Source: Hirsutella rhossiliensis
Taxonomy: Eukaryota; Ascomycota; Sordariomycetes; Hypocreales; Ophiocordycipitaceae
Assembly: GCF_020360975.1 (NCBI RefSeq)
Contig: NW_025408669.1
Location: 3,782,001-3,846,000, forward strand
Length of the DNA: 64,000 nt
Direction of reading: 5' to 3'
Shown: piece after piece, positions 56,734 to 64,000 of the stretch
How positions within the stretch are numbered: the stretch's first letter is position 1
How the letters are laid out: every line of letters starts with the position of its first letter
Notes under the pieces: generated by a model
What the model saw: only the letters and a program-made list of their open reading frames with translations
What the model was told of the DNA's origin: nothing
The model's database searches: none
Position numbers and translations under genes: made by a program

Positions 56734-58982
56734 AGGGATGACGGGCGAGTGGTTAGGTGGCAAGGCAAGTACTGTAAACGAAGGGGGCAAGGAAACGCGG
56801 AGCCTCCTGAAAGCGTGGTTGCGGGTTGGGCTCGAGATGTATGTGCCTGGGAGTTTTGGTGTATATATGACGACTTCTTGCCTCGGCCGTCTCAAAGAGT
56901 GAGCATGGCGTCGACGGGTATTGCTCGAGTTTATTTTTATCCAACTCTCCCCCCATCAATTTTTTTTTGCTTCTGCCCTTTTCGAACGAGACAGGGGGCA
57001 AAATCTGGAGAGTCAAAGGGGGGCAACGACTGCATGTCCTTGCAGGGTTGCCGAGGGAGGCTGATGCGAGGATGCTGCGTCATGGATCAAAGTATCAAGT
57101 TGCACAACATGGCTGATGGCAGAGGACAGAGAAAAAGAGAGGTCGGAAAAGAGAGATTCGGTGACTGTCGATGAGGAGTGTGTTGCGCGTCGGGCGGGAT
57201 CGGCGGAGGGCCTGTCATATGTTATATGCGTATGTGCCGGTGACGATGCCGATGTGGTTTTGTTGCACATGCATTTAGCTTCTTTGGTCTGATGGAGGCG
57301 GATTGGACGGATGGCCTCGTATCGTGCAGGCGTTGGGCGCTGGCTTGATGCCTTATGCTTGTGCATCTCTCTCTCGGCCAGTGGCAGAGAGGAGGGTAGT
57401 GCGATAGATGTGCGCGAGTCACGTGAGAGGGGCGGGAAGCAGGGAGTGGCGGTACAGGTGATGGATGGCGAGGGAGGAGGTGCGGGAATGAGGGATGTGA
57501 AATGGCGGCTGTTGTCCTGTCTTTCTTGTCCGTTTTTGTATTCCGATGGAAGCAACGTCAGTTGGATATAAGTGAGTCGTTGATGGGGCTTGTGGTAAAC
57601 GGCTGGCCGAGAAAGAGCGTGGTCGGCTTGGGTGCCACCCAAAACGGTTATTAGCATAAACCAGGCGGTGATAATGTCATTTTGCAACGTCTTTTACTGC
57701 GGGCAGCTAGCTCCCGGTTTCTGTGTGCCTCTTGGTAAATGCAAGCCTCCCACCGGGAGGTGAGGGAGCCCTTAGGTCTTGGGAGTCGTGCCTATCTGGG
57801 GTACTGCCTCTCCGGCCAGACGGCCCCCGCACTTGGAGAGTTTAAGAGAGGTACTCCTGTTGGACAAGTACAGTACTTGTCAGGCGAGACAAGAAATTGT
57901 TAGTGCACACATCGATTGGCACGCCGAAAGAGCGCATAAAAAGGGGGCCGCCTCAAAGCCACCGCGTCGGCATGCAGGCCCCGTGATAGGCCACTAATCT
58001 TTGCTAGCGGCCATTCCCGTTGGCACCCATTGGCGACGCGAAGCAACTGTACTGTACAGTACAGTGTGTACCTGTATCAAGTTTCACATGCGATTGTGCG
58101 TACTGTACATGTGCATGCAAAATTGGGTGCATGTGAGAGCGCGGTTGGAAAAAAAGCTCTCCATGTTTGGTGACGTTGCTCGAGGCTGGGGAGGCTGGGG
58201 CTGGAGATAGTACCTCGAGTTAGCGCCGGGCGGATTGCTGCCCCTAGCGCCGGGCTTTCTAGCAGGTACCGCTAACTCTGGTCCCTGGGCTGCACTGTGG
58301 TGACTGGCACCTTCCGCTACCTACCTAGGTACAGTACTGTAAGTAGGCCGCCAGCCCAGGTCAGGGTGCCTGAGGTGGCCTGCCCTCCTCCCCCTCCCTC
58401 CCCCTCCCCCCCCTCAAAGAAAACCCACTCCATGCCACTCCTCCCTTCTTTCTGCCCACACCTCTGCCCGGCGCGCACTCCACGCCTCCTCCAAGCCCAG
58501 CTCCATTTAACGACACCCCCAAAAAAACCAGGTCCAGGGTTTTGCTTGAGCCGCGCAGGCCTCGTCGAACGACAGTCGCTTGCTCGACTCGGGGGAATCG
58601 AGAATCGACAAGAAGACGACGACAGGAGCCTGCTTCCGCCGCCCTCCGCCAGCACTCCCGCCTCCCAGCTTTCGGGCTCACGAAAGGGGGGAGAGGAAAT
58701 CGGGCCTCGTGTGTGCGGGCGGTGCTTGGTACGTGCTTGCAGTGTTTTTTTTTCTGCGCTCCCCTGGGACTCTTCGGACAAGACTCTTCGATCCTCGGAC
58801 GGCCTTCGCTTCGGACGACAAGATTCGTTGTCGTCACTCTTTCGTATCCCGGCTCCTCCTCCACGCCGGCTTCGCCCTCCCGCTCCGGCCACGTTGCCGC
58901 TGCCCGCCTCCGCGCTGGCATCGTGAGCCGACGCAACCGCTCCTCGTCGCCATCCTGCTTCGGGGCCCCTCACGAGCCAACA
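56734..58982. promoter_or_regulatory. Intergenic region and probable promoter/5' leader of the FAR1-domain gene
   Basis: 2249 bp. C-rich tract at about 58381-58415 looks like a core promoter. Contains a 20-bp perfect palindrome (58046-58065), further GTAC/TACAGTAC motifs, and a repeated tagcgccgggc (near 58219 and 58245). No coding gene supported. Confidence 0.55.
58046..58065. repeat. Perfect 20-bp palindrome
   Basis: ACTGTACTGTACAGTACAGT equals its own reverse complement. Related TACAGTAC/GTACTGTAC motifs occur near 57868, 58098, 58330 and 61847. Confidence 0.9.
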
Positions 58983-59471
58983 ATGTCGAGCCTCGGGCCA
59001 TCCGGGTCCAACGCCCACGCCGGCTTGAACTTCTCCCAGGCCGGCCTCCGCCGCAATGCCGGCTTCGCACCCTCGCACCCGAACCAGCACCAAGCAAACA
59101 AGCAGTCGCCCGCCCCCCATGCCGCGTCGCCCTACCAACCCCAGGCCTACGCGCCCCAGCAGCAGCCGCCTCAGGGCGCCTACACGCAGCATCTCTTCGC
59201 CGCTCAGGCGCCCGTCAATGCCAACGGTCACCCGTCGTCGCGAACCCCAAACAATCACGTCTCCAATGCCATCAACGTCCAGCGACAGCGCGCCGCGCCC
59301 CCGAGGCAGCAGATGCAGCCCCAGCCGAATCCGCCCCCCATGATGTTCCCCAGCGGCATCAACCAGTCTGTTCAACACGACACCATCCTCTCGCACCCGC
59401 AGCATCCGCAGCACCCGCAGCACCCGCAGCACCCGCATCCCTCCCACCAGCCTCATCCCGGGCATCCCAAC

Positions 59472-59541
<70 letters not shown>

Positions 59542-61067
59542 CGCACCAGCAGCAACATCAACACCACGCCCAGCAACAGGCACACCAGCAGCAGCAACAG
59601 GCACACCAGGCCCATCAGACGCACCAGGCCCATCAAGCTCACCCGGGGCACCCCGCACACCAGGCCCATCAGGGACACCAAGCTCACCAGGGCCATCAGG
59701 GCCACCAGGGACGTCAGTCGCACCAGGGCCATCCTCATACTCAACATCGTAAAACGCCGCAGCCGCTGCCGCAGCAGCAGCAACAGCAACAGCCGCTGCC
59801 GCAGCAACAACCACAGCAACCCCAACATCCTCAGCATCCCCAGCACCCCCAGCAGCACCCCCAGCATCAACAACAGCCGCCTCAAGCGCCGCAGCCACAG
59901 CAGCACACCCCGCAGCCGCAGCCGCAACAGATGCCCCAAACCCAACCACAGCCACAACAACCGCCTCAGGTGTCGCAGGTCCCCCAGGTGCCGCAAGTAC
60001 AACAGGTTCAGCAGGGTCAGCAGGCCCAGGCCTCGCCGCAACAGCAGGCCGAGCAGCTCGCGCAGCAGCAAGACGACCCGGCTGCCGACGACATGGACAT
60101 GGACAGCCACAACGAAGCCGAGCACGACGCCAGCGGGCTGGACGCCAAGCTTCTCAACGACCCGTCGTACGTGCCATCGCAGCCCATGGGTGACATGATG
60201 TCGCCGCCCCCCGAGGGCGGGAGCTATCCGACCTTGGAGGCTGTTCAGAAGGCCGTCTTGCGGTACTGCACCTCGGTCGGTTACGCTATTGTCATCGGCC
60301 GGTCGAAGAAGACGGTACCCGGCCTGAAAAAGGTGCTTTTCGTCTGCGATCGGGCCGGAAAACCGCCGAGCCGCGTCAGCCCCGAGTTCCGCAAGCGCAA
60401 GACGTCGTCCCGAAAATGCGACTGTCCCTTTGGCTTCTTCGCCATCGAGCAACGGACGCAATGGACAATTCGCTACCGTCCCGACCCGGCACACCTGCAG
60501 CACAACCACGGCCCGAGCGAGAGCCCGTCGCACCACCCGGCCGCCCGCAAGCTGGACAGCAAGATGGTGGCTGCTGTGAAACAGCTCAAGGAGAATGGTA
60601 TAACGCCCAAAGATGTTGTCAGCAGTTTGATCCCGGCTGACAATGTTGTAGGTGCTGGCGTGTCCGAGACGCTGCAGATTCTTCAAAACGAGAACCCAGA
60701 CTGCCACTTGCTCCCGAGAGACATTTACAACGCACGAGCGGCCATTAATCGAAATCCGCAAAAGGTGGCCACGGGTTTGGCAGAGGATCGGCCGGCCATC
60801 TATACGAAGCCTCAGCAGACGTCGGAGGATCGCATTCGAGCTGACCTGAGGAGAGAACTGGCCAAGGCGCGCGAGGACCTGAAGAAGATTGAGGACGAAA
60901 AGCAAAAGGAAATTGACGAGCTCAAGGCCAAGCTCGAGGAGAAGGAGACACTCATCCAAAAGTTTGAAATGTTCATCGACATTTGCAACCAGCGGGTTAT
61001 GGTCCAGCGGGAGAGGCTAGCGGGTCCCGACGGCAGCGCGGCGCCGGGAGGAAATCCTGCGGGATGA
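58983..61067 (+). CDS. FAR1-domain, glutamine-rich DNA-binding protein
   Basis: Read as one exon, 694 residues from ATG 58983; the frame is open upstream to 58542 but the first ATG in good context is this one. Residues about 130-365 are low complexity: HPQ repeats, a 23-Gln run (164-186), H-Q-A/G-H repeats and more Gln/Pro. Residues about 417-515 form a FAR1-type zinc-binding module of the WRKY/GCM1 group: LEAVQKAVLRYCTSVGYAIV, a Cys in LFVCDR, KCDCPFGFF, and a terminal HLQHNH. The family derives from Mutator-like transposases; plant FAR1/FHY3 are transcription factors. A predicted coiled coil (about 620-662) follows, rich in Lys/Glu. A possible in-frame 54-nt intron lies at 60598-60651. No transposase core is present, so this looks domesticated. 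Target genes unknown. Confidence 0.82.
59472..59540 (+). repeat. CAG/CAA tract encoding 23 glutamines
   Basis: 69 nt of CAG and CAA codons without interruption, in a wider low-complexity region (about 59382-60070) rich in CAG, CAC and CAT codons. Likely length-variable between strains. Confidence 0.92.
60598..60651 (+). other. Candidate in-frame optional intron in the FAR1-domain gene
   Basis: GTATAA donor, GGCTGACAA branch-like motif and TTGTAG acceptor; 54 nt, exactly 18 codons with no stop. Retention keeps ITPKDVVSSLIPADN, which reads like normal family sequence, so retention may be the main form. Confidence 0.45.
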
Positions 61068-62527
61068 GCTCCTATGTTGCGCGTCGTGTGCAGAACTCTG
61101 TGGCATGAGCACGGTGGACAAAAAAAAAGAAGAAGAGAGTGGTTCAGATTTACGGAAGACGGCGTTGGGAGTTGTGTGGCAAGCATTTGGCCAGACAGAT
61201 GTTGTACCTTTGAGGTGCCTGAGGTGCCAAGGGCCTCGGAAAGTAAGAAGCGTCCGGGGGAAGTCGGCGGACGGTGGGTGTGCTTGGATCGACGCTTTTT
61301 TCTTTGGCTGTTCTTCTCTTCTTGGCCTCGATGACTGCTCGACGGCTTCGAGTTATATTACATCGGCACGTCGGAAATATACTATGTACGCACCCGACTT
61401 GGCGGGGACTTTGAGTGTCTATAAGCAGTCTGCGCCGTGGACTATGGGAAGATGTGGAATCGTGCGCCTTGTATACACCCAACACAGCTCTGACTCGAGC
61501 AAACAAACAAAAAGGGACCCACGTGTAGCTGGCTCCTTTGGCAGCACACGGCGGCGTGACTTGGAGGCAGCACGACGGACGGAACTTTAAACTTGGTGTT
61601 ATCAAAACCCACGCCCCCCACGGACGGGAGGCAGTGCTCGCTCGCTCGAATGGGAGCGATGTCGGAGGCGGCGGTTCAAAGGAGACCAAAGGAGACGCCT
61701 TCGATATGGCCAGCAGGTAAAACATGGCCTGGGACTCAACCTACCTACTTTCCTGTTGAATACCAGCGCTTCCAAGCCTTGGCGTGGCTGCCGGGACGAA
61801 GGGCCGGGGAAATGGTAACTTACCTTACTTATCCACGGATACCTAGTACTGTATAGTACTTAGTGCCCAGCAGTGGGTGTGGCCAATCGAATGTCGGGGG
61901 TCGTTTACATAATGTTTGAGCTGACGAACTCTACCCTTCATTTGGACTTCAAGGCTGTACTCAGTACCTGACTTTACGTGTAACACCCGGACGCTCTTCA
62001 AGTATCGAGCACTTGACGGGACAGCTTGCCTAACTTCCAGGTTGTGTGTCGCGACAGGGGTGGGGCTTTGGGGCTCTTGGTTGGGCCCGGGGTGTCGCGT
62101 CTGTGAATCAAAGTGGACAGCAAGCAAGCAAGCTGTGCGGTCGGTACCTGTATCCGCAGCTGCACCTGCATGTTGTATCTGTACCAAGTAAGTTAGCACC
62201 GCGATCCTGGCTTGATGAATGTCCGTCCTCCTACACAAAAGCCAAACCCCATCGACGCTGCCCAGACGAATCTTCATCTGGCCTCACGACGACCGACGCA
62301 CGACGGCACGACGGCACGACTCATCCGATTCCTCCCCCGCCCCTTCGCCTCTCCTGCAGAGCATCAAGCCAGCTGCCACCCACCCCCTGAATCCGGACGG
62401 CCGATCCCATCCCGCGCGCCCTCGTCCTTGCCTGCTCCCTCGCCAGCCAAACGATTTGTCTTCTTCTCCTGCCCGTTGGAAATGACACTTCGTGGGTGAT
62501 TTCTTCATCTCGCCGCCATCTTCCGAC
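61068..62527. other. Intergenic region, FAR1 gene 3' side to dynein promoter
   Basis: 1460 bp. Contains a near-palindromic tagtactgtatagtactta (about 61846) and a short acggcacg repeat (62296-62318). C/T-rich DNA precedes the dynein start. Small ORFs on both strands are not supported as genes. Confidence 0.55.
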
Positions 62528-64000
62528 ATGGAAGTGTCTTCCTCGCCTGCGCAGGGCCCGGCAGCGGCCAACGGCGTAGCGACGCCTTCGTTCCCGACCA
62601 TCGAGCCCGAACGCGTCGTCGAGCATCTGGCTGCCGTCTGCCAGATTGCCCTCGGGGCCACGCGGCAGGACCTCGAGCAGCCGGGTAGCTTGCTGCACAA
62701 GAGCCGTTACGGCGAGACCGCCTCGCGCTGTACCCGCTTCGCCAACGACGCCCAGAATGTCCTCTACATCCAAAAGGACGTTGCGCCCTCTTCCTCAGCC
62801 GTCGTCGAGAACGGCGCTGACTCGGCTGGTTAGTTCCCTTGCTTGTACTTGCTGGACTTTTGCTGACATTGGTGTTTGAACCTCATGCAGCGCCTTCGTC
62901 CTTCTCCTACACTCTCTCGACCGAAATCGTCTCGTCGCCCACTACGGTGGCTTCTCTTGTCTTGCTCAAGACGCCGCAGCCTATCGACCCGACTCGACCT
63001 CTTACATCTCAGATCTTCATCACTAATCTACCCGGCCCCGCGTCCCTGAATGCTGCTGTTGGGGAACAGGGCGCCTCTCTGTCCCCGTGGGAGGTCCTCC
63101 ACTCCCAGGTTCACCATGCCTTGGTCCCTTACTTTGATGCCAACACGAGGAGTCAGCAGTTGGCCAACGGCACGAGGGGCCGGGCCGACGTCGATGCCAA
63201 GACGGGCATCCCCGTGACAAAGAAGAGGCTCAACGACCTGGAGCTCAGCCTGCTTCATCTCCAGCAGAATGTCGACATCCCTGAAATCTCCCTGACGTTC
63301 CACTCGATTGTTCAAAACGCTCTCGACGACGCCGAGGCACACCACTCCAAGCCGTCGATTGATGTCATCCCGGCCAACCTGCTGCAGGACAGCACTTTTC
63401 TCAACAGGCTGCAGGCCAACGTGAATACGTGGATCAAGTCCATCCAGGGCATCACCAAAATGACAAAGGACCCTTCCTCCAATGCCAACCAGGAGTTCAG
63501 CACGGCGAGCCAAGAGGTCAATTTTTGGCTGTCCATGGAGTTGGCGCTTGAGGGCATCGAGGGGCAGCTGAGGAGCGAAGGTGTCCTTTTGACCCTCGAG
63601 ATCCTCAAGCATGCCAAGCGGTTCCAAGCCACCGTCAGCTTCACCGCCGACACTGGTCTCAAGGAGGCCATGGAAAAGGTGCAAAAGTACAATCAGCTCA
63701 TGCGCGACTTTCCTTTGGATGAACTGCTGTCTGCCACGTCGCTGCCCAAGGTCCAGGAGGCCATCTCGCAGATCTTTGGCCACCTGAACAAGAAGCTGCG
63801 GATATGCCCCTATCCCATCCGTCGGGCACTTCCTCTAGTGGAGGCCATCTCAGCCGACTTGGACGACGTGCTTCACCGCCTGTTGCCCGGCACCGAGCTC
63901 GTGAACCTCGACTACAAACAGTTCCAGGCTCTCATGCGCACCTGCGACGGCATCTTCAGGACGTGGGAAGACAACCTCAAGGAGTTCACCAATGTCGCCC
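62528..64000 (+). CDS. Cytoplasmic dynein heavy chain, N-terminal tail (partial, runs off window)
   Basis: Exon 1 is 62528-62828; a 62-nt intron (GTTAGT...GCTGAC...TGCAG) follows; exon 2 starts at 62891 and is open to the window end. About 470 residues are visible. The start [40 protein letters not shown] and the later [16 protein letters not shown] and [24 protein letters not shown] segments match the fungal dynein heavy chain tail (nudA of Aspergillus, ro-1 of Neurospora) as I remember it. This part dimerises and binds intermediate and light intermediate chains; the motor ring would follow beyond the window (full length is normally over 4000 residues). The protein moves nuclei and vesicles along microtubules toward minus ends. 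Single-copy housekeeping gene; codon use is like its neighbours. Confidence 0.88.

Noticed and set aside
58317..60959. 880-codon minus-strand ORF opposite the FAR1-domain gene
   Set aside because: Produced by the complement of CAG/CAC repeats (long Leu runs). The opposite strand has a recognisable zinc module and coiled coil.

Overview
The window is nuclear DNA of a filamentous ascomycete (Pezizomycotina; I infer Sordariomycetes, probably Hypocreales). The evidence is short GT-AG introns with CTGAC/CTAAC branch sites, GC-rich genes with fungal orthology, and a transposon block in which CpA/TpG is depleted in favour of TpA, the signature of repeat-induced point mutation (RIP). I cannot name the species.

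Bases 1-23340 are a gene-free, AT-rich transposon block. A Ty3/Gypsy element (minus strand, cut by the window edge) fills 1-3904. A 374-bp miniature LTR retrotransposon (TRIM-like, 1492-1865) sits inside its reverse transcriptase. Next is Copia-1 (3905-21971), broken by two later Copia insertions: Copia-2 (6758-12749, TSD attaa) and Copia-3 (15198-20945, TSD tatat). All three Copia elements lie on the minus strand. They and the miniature element carry a primer-binding site complementary to the anticodon half of initiator tRNA-Met, so all appear to use half-tRNA priming. The miniature element also shares its polypurine tract and terminal bases with Copia-3, so Copia-3-type machinery probably mobilised it. 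About 1.4 kb of unresolved RIP-degraded DNA (21972-23340) follows.

The DNA turns GC-rich abruptly and genes begin. A membrane GT90 (CAP10-like) glycosyltransferase gene (23379-26372, minus) comes first. Bases 27162-47455 hold a complete five-gene galactosaminogalactan (GAG) exopolysaccharide cluster: agd3 (CE18 deacetylase), ega3 (GH114 endo-galactosaminidase), sph3 (GH135 spherulin-4-like hydrolase), uge3 (UDP-glucose/GlcNAc 4-epimerase) and gt4c (2890-residue membrane GT4 synthase). In the established pathway Uge3 supplies UDP-Gal and UDP-GalNAc, Gt4c polymerises and probably exports the chain, Agd3 deacetylates it outside the cell to make it cationic and adhesive, and Ega3 and Sph3 cleave the polymer. 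agd3/ega3 and uge3/gt4c are divergent pairs with long shared intergenic regions.

Housekeeping and regulatory genes follow: a GRAM-VASt (LAM/Ysp2-type) sterol-transfer protein (48827-52452), a C2H2 zinc-finger protein (53478-56733), a glutamine-rich FAR1-domain protein (58983-61067) and the 5' end of the cytoplasmic dynein heavy chain gene (62528 to the window end). I saw no rRNA gene, no convincing stand-alone tRNA gene and no CRISPR array.

Exon boundaries were placed by eye from splice motifs and reading phase; none was checked against RNA or a database.
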